Positions 47,473 through 59,559 of a DNA stretch of 64,000 bases are shown in pieces. Location: contig OY720350.1 in the NCBI GenBank assembly GCA_963082975.1, positions 36,004,660-36,068,659 of the forward strand, read 5' to 3'. A program made the translations under genes and the position numbers. The DNA is from Labia minor (taxonomy: Eukaryota; Arthropoda; Insecta; Dermaptera; Spongiphoridae). A model generated the notes under the pieces. The model did not search any database and was not told where the DNA came from. It saw only the letters and a list, made by a program, of their open reading frames with translations. The first letter of the stretch is position 1. Every line of letters starts with the position of its first letter.

Positions 47473-48365
47473 TATTTCTCATAACGGTCTTCTAATTAAT
47501 TTAATTAATTAAATTTGATTTAATTTAATTTAAGTCTCATCAACAGTTATGAATCGACGCAAAAATTCGTTTGGATTACGCCTAGAGCGCCAAATTGTCA
47601 GTAGAAATGGTTTTTAGAAGCAGTTTTTGGTCTAACGTTAGCAAACGCGGCACGCGCGTTGAACACAGCTTTCCATATTCAAATGATTGTGCAAAATATT
47701 TCGCACACGTTCAGCTGACATGGTACAGGTCTTAGCTATCTTGAATGTTGAAAAATAAAGCAAAAAATATTTGAAAAACATCGTTTTTCTTGGCCAGGCC
47801 GGAATCTTTTCACCCCACCCTCGTATATCATCATATACAAGTTTTTACAAGTTCAAATGTATTGCGACCACAAAGTGAATACATACATCCTACAACTTAC
47901 ACAATTTTATAACCATATATAATAAATTTTTTACTTCATAGGTACTTTTATAAATAATGTATTTGCCTACATTATAAGATAGGATAATGTAAGTAAATAG
48001 CTACTACCCCCAAATTTTTTTTCGTTGACGTAGACCCCTTGCAGGTTGTCATAGACCCTTGGGGGGTTTATTCTTATGAACAATCTTTATGAATGTACAC
48101 TATAATAGAAAATTTGAAAAATATTCTTCTTGTCCTCGTTAGTTATTCAAATTTTACATATTTTCCAGAAATTCAAATATTTAATCATGAATTTCATGAA
48201 TTTAGGAGCAATGGCAATTAATTAAAAGTTTATTTTATTTCAAATAAATAAAATAAAAAAAATCTTTTTTTCATTTTAAGTTAAATTTTTCTTGGTAAGT
48301 TAGTATATAAATCAGTTTTGTTTTTAAAAATAAAAAATAATTGCCACTTATTCTATTTTATACAA

Positions 48366-48401
48366 CAGTGTTTCTCAACCAGTAGAGTGCCGAAATATCT
48401 A
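48366..48401. repeat. hAT-like end fragment
   Basis: CAGTGTTTCTCAACCAGTAG is a common hAT terminal sequence. It sits directly left of the fold-back at 48402. Confidence 0.35.
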
Positions 48402-48662
48402 AAGCCCAATTTACACGGGCTTAGTACTTGCCATTAGTTCAGGGGTGGGAAAATACTTTTAAGCGCGGGCCAAAATGAAAGTTGCAAAATCCCTTCCGGG
48501 CCGGAGGACCATATTTCGAAAACACTTTTTTAGAGAGACATGTTGAACAAAAAATCAAAATAAGAGCCAACTTTTTCATCGGGCCGGAAAAAGGTCCGCG
48601 CTTAAAAGTATTTGCCCACCCCTGAACTAATGGCAAGTACTAAGCCCGTGTAAATTGGGCTT
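48402..48662. mobile_element. Fold-back MITE, 66-bp inverted arms
   Basis: 261 bases. Arms start AAGCCCAATTTACACGGGC and run through CAGGGGTGGG to AATACTTTTAAGCGCGG with about one mismatch. The inner part alone looks like a hAT end (CAGGGGTGGG...CCCACCCCTG). The outer 38 bases are also inverted, so either the terminal repeat is long or a hAT inserted at the centre of an older palindrome. Confidence 0.75.
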
Positions 48663-49539
48663 ACGAGAAATATTAATTAAAAAACACACATACACATAGA
48701 GAAACTTGTTTGGTAGTTAGTTTAATTAAAAAACTATTTTTTTAATTGAGAGAAAAACATTTTTTATAAGTCACAAATTTTTTTTCAATTATTGTAAGAA
48801 ATCATTTGCTTATTTGTTTATGTTTAACTAAGTCCGGAGGTTTATGTTTACCGAGAGGGAAATTAACGGGGATTAAAATTATTAAATTCTTCTTAAATAT
48901 TTTTCAACATATCCATACTTAGATATAAAGAACTTGTTTATATAAATTATAAATTCTTTGTTCATAAAATCTATAATTAATATCCGAATTGTCAAGTTAA
49001 AAAATTTTAATCTCTCAGCTCTCTGATGTACTTTAAATCCTTGATAATTAAATACATTTTGTTACTGTGTGATAAATGTATTTAATATCCATGTATACAT
49101 ACTTTTCAACCTAAATAAATAAAAGAACTAAATGATATTTATGAGATATGTATTTTAATTGTCTTTCTGTCCAATACAGTCAACATTAATTATAAATTAC
49201 ATCACATACTGCGTTTGGAATCAATGTAGCTTTCTCGAGGGTTTTCACTCTCCTCCCCCCCCCCCTACCCCCTTCATACACCCTTTTATCATTGATTCCG
49301 AAGAGAGGTTATAAATTATGATAGAGATAAGCTGAAATCTATCTAATTATCATTACCTCCTCCCATAAATTTATCTTTATTGGATAATTAACATCACATT
49401 CTTGTCTTTCATGAAAATTAATTTATAAATCAGTTCAGGTAAACTTAATCCGAAAAAATCATGAATTATTGGATAAATAATATCAATATTTGTTTATATA
49501 AAAACAGACAAATTAATAACTGAAAAAACAAATATCCCA

Positions 49540-49850
49540 GAATGATATTCTATTTATTTATCAATCTCTGTCGTTCTAAGGAACTTTCTCGGCCGCAGTA
49601 ACCACATTTCTCCAAGTGTCCCTGTCCTTAGCCATAACCATCCAACTTCTACCCTCTCCCATCTCTCTCAAGTCCCTTTTTACATTATCCACCCACCGCT
49701 TGGTCTTCCAAGCGGAAGTTTCCCAACCGGTCTCTCTATCAATATATTTTTCGCCATTCTTTCCTCTTCCATGTGCCCTGCCCATCGCAACTTTCTCGAT
49801 TTTATAACCATAACTATGTGTGGAGAGGTACAGGTCATGCAATTTGAGAG
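49540..49850 (-). mobile_element. LINE ORF2 tail
   Basis: Minus-strand frame 49842 to 49576 reads HDLYLSTHSYGYKIEKVAMG, then RAHGRGKNGEKYIDRETGWE, TSAWKTKRWVDNVKRDLREM, GEGRSWMVMAKDRDTWRNVV and TAAEKVP. This is the classic C-terminal end of ORF2 in arthropod LINEs, better preserved than the other copies. No endonuclease or reverse-transcriptase core nearby. Confidence 0.75.
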
Positions 49851-49888
49851 AATGTTATTTAAAATTAAAATTTCATCTCTTCATAATT

Positions 49889-50373
49889 ACTATCTCGTAA
49901 GAGGTAGTATTGAGATCACGAAAATTTTCGATATTGAGATTTTGATGTTTTTATACGTTTTGAAGGTTCCTGAATCATTTTCACTAAGGTTGAGAAAAAT
50001 GTCTGTGTGTTTGTATGTATGTAACCAAGATTACGCAATAACGGTTTGAGCTAGAATGATGAAATTCGGTACATGGGCATTATTCAAAATTCATAGTTTT
50101 CTATCAACTTTTGAGAAATGTAGCTCAACCGAAAGAGGGTCATTACTTACAACGTTTTGATTTTTTTTTCCTCTAAATTGACCGTAAAAATAAAGATATG
50201 TGTTTGATAATTTTTCACATGATTAATAATTGTATAAAACTGCTATATATATAATTTCAGTTTGATTGATTCGCTGAAATTACCAGAATTAATTTTTTAA
50301 CACTGCAAATCTCACGCGCCAACACGTGACGTGGTGTCATCAACAAAGAGATAGTCGAGTGGCGACACTCTAG
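49889..50373 (+). mobile_element. Family B rolling-circle-like element (B4)
   Basis: 5' end ACTATCTCGTAAGAGGTAGT, then the CGTTTTGAAGGTTCC block, a reduced TG tract (about 50003-50020), GATGAAATTCGGTACATGG and CAACACGTGACGTGG. The AT-rich part before the 3' end is deleted. Ends GAGATAGTCGAGTGGCGACA with hairpin and CTAG. Confidence 0.7.
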
Positions 50374-50551
50374 CTAATTTTTCTAAAGAGGACACCGGCC
50401 ATTACCTCTTAAGTATATTTTTAAATCAGAACCCATTAAAATAAAAATTTCAAATTATTGACCAGAATACAAAATTTTCAAAATAAAATAAATAGAATCA
50501 AATAATTATAATATTAATTATTTCAATTAATATATGATTTCTAATTAATTA

Positions 50552-50800
<249 letters not shown>

Positions 50801-50908
50801 TCAGTGCATTAGTTCACCTACAGATAATAATGAATTAATTATAAAAAATAATTAATTATTTACAAATTAACAATTAAATTATTTTTATTTTTAGAAAAAT
50901 CAATAGTA

Positions 50909-52261
50909 GGGTGACCCAGCCAGTAGTTGAACCCCTTCCAGTAGTTGAACAAATTACCAAAAATCCGCCAAAATCTCAAGAGGAAACATGCTTGGAACGT
51001 GAAATTTTATTTTATTTTTAAGTTGTTATGTTGTCACAACTGAAACACCTATCGTCTGCTGCACGTGACTTAAGTACTCAGAGATATTATTTTTTTTCTC
51101 AAATGAAATGCTTGTTTTTGCATTCACGACTAGTCTACTGAAAATACGGTAAGTAAAAGTAATCCACGTGCATCCTAGTCATTTTTAGAGATATTTTTAC
51201 CGAATTGGTCTTAAATTAAAGCTAAAGGACTACATTTTGAAGCATGATATTAAGGTATAGATATTTTTTATTTCTTAGAGCTCTAAACTGACTGTTCAAC
51301 TAATGGCACTGTTAAAATGCACAAATTCCAGTAATTGAACAGTGATGAAACGGTGCCCGCCATCAAAGATCACCAGACTGTGAATGTTCAATCCCTTTTA
51401 TACCATGAATCCCTTTCCCCAAGGGTAGGCCTGAAGAATTTAGAAAAGTGCAGGGGAAGAGTGGGAGGGTAATATTGAGGCCCGTGAACTGTTTCAGTTT
51501 TGGAAAAGGCTTTGGATCAAATGTCTTAATGAAACTCAGACAAATGGCCTTTTGTCTGAGTGTATTGAAAAAGAGCCCGAAATTAATCATAATTTTGATG
51601 CCTCACCTTCAGCATTGAATGTTAGTGCAATCCAAGCAACACTTTCAAGACAAACGGACTCGCCTAAAGTAAAGTAAAGTAAAACCAGGAATCTGTATGC
51701 AGTAACGGGACTCGACTCCCAAAGCAATTTCGTATCAAAAGTTTAAAAAATTTTAAAAATATATTTAATTTTGTATCTTATGTGTATATTGCCGATTGGT
51801 GTTTGTTTGAAATAAATAAATAAATAAATATATGTATTATTGTTATTATTATTATTATAATTTAAACATTGAGCAATGTTTGGAATGTGAATCAGCCGTG
51901 TATTGTGTTATGAGTGCTCAAGCTATAGGCCTAGATATTTGTTAAGTCGTTTTGGATGTGTACCTAAACTTAAAATAAAAAAAAACTATGAAATAACGGG
52001 TGTTCAATTACTGGAATATCGAGCGTTCAAAAACTGGACATGTATGTTCAACCACTGGGATAAAATCATAAAAAATGTTGTGAATTTTTTTTTTTGCTTT
52101 TTATTTTTCAGTTAAGCACTGTTTAATATTTATTTTAATAACTACAATAATAAAGCTTTGTTAAAAATCCATTAGTTTAGTTTTACGGCTAACAGTATAG
52201 AACTTACAACAGGATCCGTGGTAAACTGGCTTTATTTGTTCAACTACTGGCTGGGTCACCC
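50909..52261. mobile_element. TIR DNA transposon (deletion derivative) with subterminal repeats
   Basis: 1353 bases with exact 24-base inverted ends beginning GGGTGACCCAGCCAGTAG and TA on both sides. The motif CCAGTAGTTGAAC or close forms recurs near 50936 and 51329, and inverted near 52003 and 52050, as expected of transposase-binding sites. A central frame (ARELFQFWKRLWIKCLNETQ, 51480-51545) could be a transposase relic, but its family is not recognised; TA duplication suggests a Tc1/mariner/pogo relative. Confidence 0.8.
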
Positions 52262-52315
52262 TAGTTATTAACTGAAGATCAAGATTAGATAATTTTTTTC
52301 TTTACTATTTATTAT

Positions 52316-52617
52316 GGGTGCAGTCCAAAATTGGTACAAAGACAAAAAATATTTAATATATAATACATATATTAATATAATCTTATTTTTATCTCTATGA
52401 ATTATATATTTAGTATTTGTTTATTTTATGGTATATAATGTTTTAGTAATTTAATTATTTTTAATTTTTTCAAAAATTAATGGGTTCAACTGTCGTTGCT
52501 TTACTATTTATTTATGCTTTGGAGGTAGAAAAAGTCGGTAAATTCTACCTAGGTTAAAGAAGTGAAAAAAAGACGGAGCTTAGCCTTTTCGTTTTGTACC
52601 AATTTTGGACTGCGCCC
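52316..52617. mobile_element. MITE with 25-bp inverted ends
   Basis: 302 bases with ends GGGTGCAGTCCAAAATTGG and its inverse CCAATTTTGGACTGCGCCC, one mismatch. Flanks are TAT-rich; the exact target duplication is uncertain. No coding sequence. Confidence 0.75.
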
Positions 52618-53809
52618 TATGGGTGGGTATGGTTAAATGTGACATGCGCGCCATCTGTGAACTATTTCCATTTAGAGGAATAATCACAGACACTATTATC
52701 AGAACCAGATTAATATTCTGTTTAATTTTATAAATACAGATCGCTGCTAAAAAAAAACAACAGAATGAAAGAGAAATTTGTTGCAATCTTTTCTTAAATA
52801 ACTATTTTATTTTGGAAACCAACAAAAAGAAGAATGATTGATAGTAAAAGGTTATAGACATTAAAAAGTTCACAAGAATCTCGTTGGAAGTGCATATATC
52901 AAATCTAGCTATCCATTCCTCAAATACAACATAGCCTATAAATTTTTATTTTACTTCAGATTTGAAAATAATTTTGAAGGAATATTTCATCGACATACTA
53001 AAATTCAATTGAAATAAAATATTCGGTGTAATTATTAGATTAATGAATTTAATCATATGCGTACATATGCGTAAGTAAAGTTTCTTAAATGAAGTTATCT
53101 TATTAATACATTTTGTTTTTTTTTCTATCACTTTAAATTTTTGTATAGAATAGAGAAATAAAATAATACAAATGCTTTCAAAAAATGAAAAGAAATATAA
53201 TTTATTTGTCATTTTTACTAATGGCTTTTTGAAATATATCTATGCATGTAAATTATTAATATATGTACATATAATCTATAATCCAATAAAATATAGACAT
53301 TGAAGATAGGTGTGTAATAGGAGTGGATTGTTGGGGAGTTGGGTTCATTATAGACTGTAAATCCAAAAGAGTGTCGTTGTGAATGAGTTAGTGACCTATT
53401 AAGATTAGACGACCCCCGAAGGGCCCGTAAAATGAAGCTTTATCGCTAGCAAGATTTACCATTGAGTTCAATACGATGATAAACGACCATAGGATAATCA
53501 ACTTATGTTCTGAGAAAATAGCTTTTGGAACAAATTGATTATTTTATTTTTACTTTTTGTTTTTAATTTATATTCATTGTAAAACTTTATTTCTAACACA
53601 AATGAAAGAAAAATATTAAGATAAAATGAATCTAAAGAATTTAATAAAGTGAATGTTATATTAAGGTATAAAAATGGATCAATGAACAGAAGAAGAATCC
53701 TAATAACTATTTAATTTAAACAGCTGGTTAATATAATATATAAAGTTTATCTGATAATAATCAACTTTTGTTGATAATAAAATTAAACACTTAAAAAATA
53801 AAAAAAGAT

Positions 53810-54235
53810 TGTAAAGTCCTTTTATGCAGTAAAGAGAGGCTTATTAAATCAAAAAATCAAGATTAAAAGTTATAAAAATACTAATTTTAAATGAAATTGA
53901 GGCATGATCCATGACTTTAGAAGACGAGAATCGATTAAGAGTAATTGGAAATTGAATTCAGAAATAAATTTTAAGTGAATGACATAGATTAAATAATGAG
54001 AAATTAAATAACGGACCTCTAAATGCTCGAGATCCTTAACCATTAGCATTGAAGGGGGTTCGAATGGGTAAAGAAAGGCTGGGAAGAGGTTTGTTTATAA
54101 GAAAAACAAGAGTTCAACAGGTGGGTTGATAATATAAAAGAAGAAATTGGGAAAGAATAAGAATTAGATGGAGGTGGCTCAGGGTTAATTAAAGAATGTG
54201 GCTATTGTTGTCAAGAACTTTCAAATTAAATTTAA
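53810..54235 (+). mobile_element. LINE ORF2 C-terminal relic
   Basis: Scattered plus-strand frames: SFYAVKRGLLNQKIKIKSYK, then TLEDENRLRVIG, then MGKERLGRGLFI, VDNIKEEIGKE and NVAIVVKNF. The order matches the end of the reverse transcriptase and the tail of LINE ORF2. Many stops. Confidence 0.65.
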
Positions 54236-55210
54236 TAAATACAAAATCTACAAACTTTTAAACTGCTTGACATGTTTATTTAATCAAAATGCAAATAAAA
54301 ATAATTATAATTCACTAAAATTATTATTTTAAATAAATGTTTTAATAAATTATAATACAACGTGATCGCAATAAGAATTTATCGTACAATTCCTCCGATA
54401 ATATTCTAAAAAGTAAAATTTGATTTTTCTAATAGGTTCTAATTATTGTTGTTGTTTTATTACTTGAATGAATTTTTCAATTGATATTTGTCATTTCTCT
54501 AATTTGTTAATATTTAAAAAAAATTACAAATTAATATTGAATTTAAAAAGTAAATCAATAAATAGAAATATTTTAATTTTTAGTTTAAAAAGAATATAAT
54601 TTATGTAATATACCCATATATTATTTTGATATATTAAAATATAATATAAGTAGGTTTATTACAAATAAAATAAATCGAAAGTTATACATTTTCATTTTCT
54701 GCTTATGTTTTTTTTCTTTTTTTTCCAATAAAATACATCAGACACAATATTAAAATAAATGTTTTGAATTTTTCCTTGAAAAAATTCCATATTTCTTGTT
54801 ATTTTTATATTTTCTTTTTTAGATATCAATAATTTTTTTTTTTTGCTTTTCCTCTCAATTTCTTTTATATGAATGAATAAACAAAAAACATTTGGAAAAA
54901 ATATCAATTTTTGAACTTGGAAATCACCCAATCATTTTTCTATTTTCATTTATTTTAAATTTATTTTTTTAAAAAAAAAACATAAACAATATATAATAAA
55001 AATAAATTAAAATGTTTAAAATAAAATTAAATAAATTTACTTGAAAAGAATTAAAAATTAGTTTTCTTTTAAATAAAATAAAAAAAAAATTGATTCTAGG
55101 GAATAATTTTGTATACTATGTCTATATTAATTAATAGAATTATAAGAGATAATTAATAAAACTCGATAGTTTTTAGTACTTAAGAAGTTTAAATGTATAT
55201 AAGTATATTA

Positions 55211-55668
55211 GGGGTGCGAGGGAAGGTCAATAAGTACGTGACTTTTAGAATGAAACAGGTTTTTTGATAAAAAAATCATTTTATTTTTCAACGTAGTCTC
55301 TTTTGAGCTCTATTCACTTCCTCCAACATTTCTCCAATTTTTTATCCCTTCCAAAAAAATAAAATTTGTGGAGGGCATAGGTATTTATTTGTGAGATGAT
55401 TTCATCGTTGGGTTCAAATCTCGGGGCTAAATCCGGAGAATAGAACGAGGAGGGAGCAATTCGTGTTCCAATTCTTGGATTTTCATGAAAATTAACTTTT
55501 TCCATTTTCTTCTCAAATTAGGAGGTAGTATGCTATTAATGGATGTCAAACAAAAACTAAAAGACCCAGCTGGTTTAAATTTCGACAGAACAGCTGATAG
55601 TTCCTTGCTGACAGGAGCAGTGTTGCCATTTCAAATTCAAAAAGTCACGGACTTATTAACCTGCCCTT
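55211..55668 (-). mobile_element. mariner deletion derivative
   Basis: About 460 bases with inverted ends GGGTGCGAGGGAAGGTC and the inverse of AGGGCAGGTTAATAAGTCC, sharing GTGACTTTT. Minus-strand frame at 55314-55430 keeps the C-terminal mariner block PNDEIISQINTY and GRDKKLEKCWRK. Catalytic parts are missing. A second relic lies at 27680-27965. Confidence 0.7.
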
Positions 55669-55924
55669 GAATATTAGAAGTATAAGTATATTAGAGTGAT
55701 TGGAATATTCCCTTAAATTGATTGACACGATTATATCAGACTAGGAAGTAATTCAAAAACTGGGTGATTTAATGTATAAATATGAGACAAGCTCCTCCTT
55801 TGAAAGGAGAATATTTTTTTTAAAGTTATTTATGTAAAACCAAAATTTGTATGAATTAAAATTATTGAAATGATAAGAGGGTAGACTTGTAGTTATAAAA
55901 ATTATAAATGGATTAATAATCATA

Positions 55925-56015
55925 CTTTTTTAAACTAAAACTAAACTAACTTGTAGTTCTGGTCTGGCGAACTTGAGATCAAGGGATCGATCCTCGCCAT
56001 GTATTATACATTTAA
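55925..56015 (+). repeat. tRNA-like segment (SINE head or relic)
   Basis: CTTGAGATCAAGGGATCGATCC contains a near box B (split here: GAGATCAAGG, GGATCGATCC), preceded by a weak box A-like GTAGTTCTGGTCTGG. No clean cloverleaf could be drawn by eye. Confidence 0.3.
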
Positions 56016-56984
56016 TTTATTAATATGAAAAATAATATAGAATAAAAATCGTAATAAATAGATATGTAATTGGTAAAATGGTTAATGACTGAAAATAAAT
56101 AAATAAATCGTAAATAAAAAAACCCGTAGACATATTTATTCGAGGAATATTTGTAATCGCAAGGGAGATTAAAATTTATATTACATTTGGAATTATATTT
56201 ACTTATATATAGTTACTATTGTAGTAAACGACTACACAAAAGAAATTAATGAATTTAATTCTTCCTATTTTCCAGATGGTGAAAAATTCACTTAAAAGAA
56301 AAGATGGGAGATGTTCAGTCCCTTTAGGGAAATGAGGGTTAAGATTTATGAGGGCAACAAGAACGTCGATTATGTCAGAACCAAGTTAATTAACTCGCAC
56401 TCAATGCAGCTTTAATCACCCTAACCGCGCCGCGTGCGCCATCCATCCAACCCCTTCCACCTCTCGTTGGTTAAACACCTTATCAATTTGGCACCAGGGA
56501 GATAGATTCACACCCTTTCATACCCTCAGTGTATCAATCTCTATTCTCTTCTAATATAAGATTAAATTATTATTATTATTATAATTATTATTATCGTTAA
56601 GGAAGAATTTATGGAAAAGGTACTTGAATGAATCATGGAGCATAAATTACTTCAATAGGATAATTTCAATTTATATTAAAATATAAAAATAATATTTATA
56701 CAATGTATAATAATTATGTATAATAAGAAATAAGAAATTTTCATATTATCAAATTAAAATTAAAAATAAATTGGTGATCTACAATACACAATACTTTTTT
56801 AATAAAGGAAATAATTAATTTTTTTTTGTAATAAATAATAAATTATGTTTAATTTTTTTTTAATTGATTAAATTATAATTAATAATATTAAATAAAATAT
56901 TCATTTTTCGAAATTTTAAAAACTCAAAAGATACACGAAATGTATTATCCTAAATTAATAATTTCCTTAATGGTAGAGCTGTGA

Positions 56985-57155
56985 ACTAGGGAACCAAGGG
57001 GATGTCACAGTCCCAGAAATGACTTAATTGAAGAATTTTTTTTCTTAATCTTAGAAACCAATCAGAGATGGCGCTGCAGGCGAACAATATTAACTCTGTA
57101 GGCGCTCAAGAGATCACACTGCTGCAGCGCAAGACCAACATCCCCTTTCCCATAT
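56985..57155. repeat. possible short MITE
   Basis: GGGAACCAAGGGGATGT near the left and ACATCCCCTTTCCC at the right are inverse of each other over about 12 bases, and the interior is GC-richer than its surroundings. Weak evidence only. Confidence 0.3.
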
Positions 57156-57236
57156 ATATTGGAGATATTATTTGATTTCAAATATGTATATACCAGTTTA
57201 GCCGCGCAGTCTTACAATTTTGCAAAATTTATGAAG

Positions 57237-57616
57237 GGTAAAGCATACAGTCGTTGGCCCCCTTAAGCAATTCCTAGCAGTTTTTAATGCATATCTGGGC
57301 AAATTGCGGAACAATCTGGGTCAAATTAGGTTTGCAGAACATAAATACTATGAGCATTTTAATGAATAAAAAAAATATCTTTTTCTCATGCCTTTTTCAA
57401 TAAGCACTTTTTAAAAAAAATGCTAAAAGATACAGTTATTGGTCCCTGTTATAGTTATTGGCCTAGGTATTCTATAGTGATTATACAACCATTCAACAAA
57501 CGATTACATAACCATAGTTAATAGTGCAATTTTTAAAATAAAAATCTCTTATTATTTGTGTTTTAGTGATAGGGGGCCAATGAGTGCTTCGGGGCCAACG
57601 ACTGTATACTTTATCC
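57237..57616. mobile_element. MITE with 26-bp inverted ends
   Basis: 380 bases. The left end GGTAAAGCATACAGTCGTTG and the right end's inverse GGATAAAGTATACAGTCGTT share all but two bases and continue into GGCCCC. Further copies of TTGGCC/TTGGTCCC lie inside. Non-coding. Confidence 0.75.
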
Positions 57617-58038
57617 TATGCAAGTTTATTTTACTAAACATTTTCTATATCAAATTATAATGCAATTTTAAATTTAAATCTTTAATTTTATTTCTAATCT
57701 TATTTCTATATAATGGTTATATAAATAAAACATGGAGGATTTGAAATGTATAGTAAACCAATTTTTATTGAGCGAATTAATCAAAACCAATATTAGAGTT
57801 AATAAATTTTTAATTAAAAAAAAAATCAATTATTTTCTAAATCGTTTAAAATTTAAAATTTTTATATTAAATTCATAAAATTTATATTTATTATCATGAT
57901 CTTATTCATTGTAAATTATTTCTATAATAAAAATAAGTTATTTTTTTTATTCATATATACATATTCTAACAGAAAGTTCAATAGAAAAAGAAAAAGAAAA
58001 AAAGATTGCATTGAAGAAATAAATTTGAAAAGGTTTAC

Positions 58039-58285
58039 CTTCCAATAAAAAGAAATCTGTCAGTGAGATTGAGACGTCTGGAGGCGCCAAGCAAACCCCG
58101 GACTGTCATCCCTTCACAAAAACAGATTACGACACGTGCATTTTTATCTTCATCCAATTTCGTCAACACCTTATCAAATTCTTCATCCGGTGCATTACTA
58201 AGCACGGAATGCTCCTTCGCGATACAGACATCACGTCTTTCTGCCAGTTCACGAAACGCCTGAATGCCACTCTGCCCGTAGTTCT
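58039..58285 (-). CDS. mGluR-family exon: ligand domain (first visible exon)
   Basis: 247 bases, taking one base from an unseen exon and leaving AG at ATTGGAAG|GTAAAC to complete Ser. Acceptor TTTACAG. Encodes NYGQSGIQAFRELAERRDVC, then IAKEHSVLSNAPDEEFDKVL, and NARVVICFCEGMTVRGLLGA. The Tyr in NYG corresponds to Tyr236 of mGluR1 and the Glu-Gly in FCEG to Glu292/Gly293, all ligand-site residues and all kept. The frame could be opened at an ATG one codon inside the intron, but that would break the splice phase. Confidence 0.95.
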
Positions 58286-58578
58286 CTGTAAACAATAAAT
58301 AAAAAGATATTTTTAATTAATATAAGAATGAAGATATATATAAAAAAATAAACTTTGTTTTCCTCAAGTCATTATTAATTATTAATTCAATTTGGAATAG
58401 ATCTATTGTTTTTTTTTACTATACATAACGAATTGTTTGTGTATTTAAAAATATATTAATTAAATTATTTTTGCTTATTTGAATATTAAAGTGGTGAAGT
58501 TCTGAAAAATCATTGGCACTAAAGAGGTCAAACTCGTGCCACAGCTAAATACAAAAACAATTCATTCTTAAAAATACT

Positions 58579-58616
58579 CTTGACCTTGATGCCAAATTTG
58601 GTACCGAAACGTCAAG
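58579..58616 (+). other. hammerhead-like motif
   Basis: Outer stem CTTGAC...GTCAAG encloses CTTGATGCC, a short hairpin and ACCGAAAC. The order (CUGAUG-like, stem, GAAAC) recalls a hammerhead ribozyme of Penelope-like elements, with changes in the core. Downstream sequence is not recognised. Confidence 0.35.
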
Positions 58617-59559
58617 CTCAAATCTCTTAAAAAACCAAAAATTTTCACTCAAACGAAATACGTATATAAGAAGTATAGAATTGGGTATCACTTAATCACT
58701 TTCCTTTCTGTAAAAAGAATTTTATTTACATTTTTAATATAATTTAATTACATATTTATTTACAATATTACAAGATTTACCTGTAAAAAGAAATCAATTC
58801 TTAAGTTGTTATATCCACAATTTTAATAAATTATACTGTTTCTCTAACAATTCCTTTTTATATAATAAATTAACAATTCCAATCAAATAATTTATTTATA
58901 TGTATAGTATTACATTACAATTTACAATTATATTATTATTAATAATATAAACTATTTTAATTAAATTCAATTAATTAAATTATTCAATTAAATTCAATAA
59001 ACCAAATTAAGGAGGTGAATTTATTATACATATATGTTTATATTATATATATAGTAGTTAATATATGTTAATCATTATCAGAAATTTAATTTTCTTTTCT
59101 TTTTAAATAACACTGGTAGGAATAGCTTGATTTGAATTGCGCGTCTCCATGGAGAAGCCTGTAAATTCCAGACTAGATGTAATTACACATTCAAATAATA
59201 TTTTTATTAATTTATTATTAATAAAAGGAAGCTTTATAGGATGTTGGTTAACTGTATTAGTTTCCAAACAAACCCCTAGTGAAATTTTAGGGTTATAACT
59301 GGATAATTATCTATACTATATACACATTCTATTATCGAAAGCAAAGATATCATTTATAAAACCTAAAGCATTAATATATAACAAATTCCTTAACCCCAGG
59401 ATTAAAATCCGCCCTATCATCACATATAGATGTAATATTTTCTTCAACATAAATGATGCTACAATGGAAGCAATGATTAACCAAATATACAATTTCTTCA
59501 TAAAACTAATTAGGAATCATTATACTCATATACCTCAGATAACCTCTAATAGTATTATA

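Larger units (their letters stand above)
46461..47823 (-). mobile_element. mariner inserted in hAT, itself interrupted
   Basis: Terminal repeats CGAGGGTGGGGTGAAAAG and its inverse are nearly identical over more than 40 bases, with TA on both sides (46459-46460 and 47824-47825). Its worn transposase N-terminal part (complement of 47527-47722) matches that at 44623-44810. A second, different mariner (46560-47472) has inserted into it. Confidence 0.85.
45927..48065. mobile_element. hAT-like element carrying nested mariners
   Basis: Left end CAGAGGTTCCCAAACTTG with CATAGACCCCTTGCC. The right part contains GTAGACCCCTTGCAGG and CATAGACCCTTGG. The same order, inverted and reduced, is at 9371-9755. 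The extreme right tip is unclear. It hosts the mariner at 46461-47823. Confidence 0.5.

Noticed and set aside
55485..55670. Plus-strand frame MKINFFHFLLKLGG
   Set aside because: It lies on the opposite strand of a mariner derivative and is a shadow of it.
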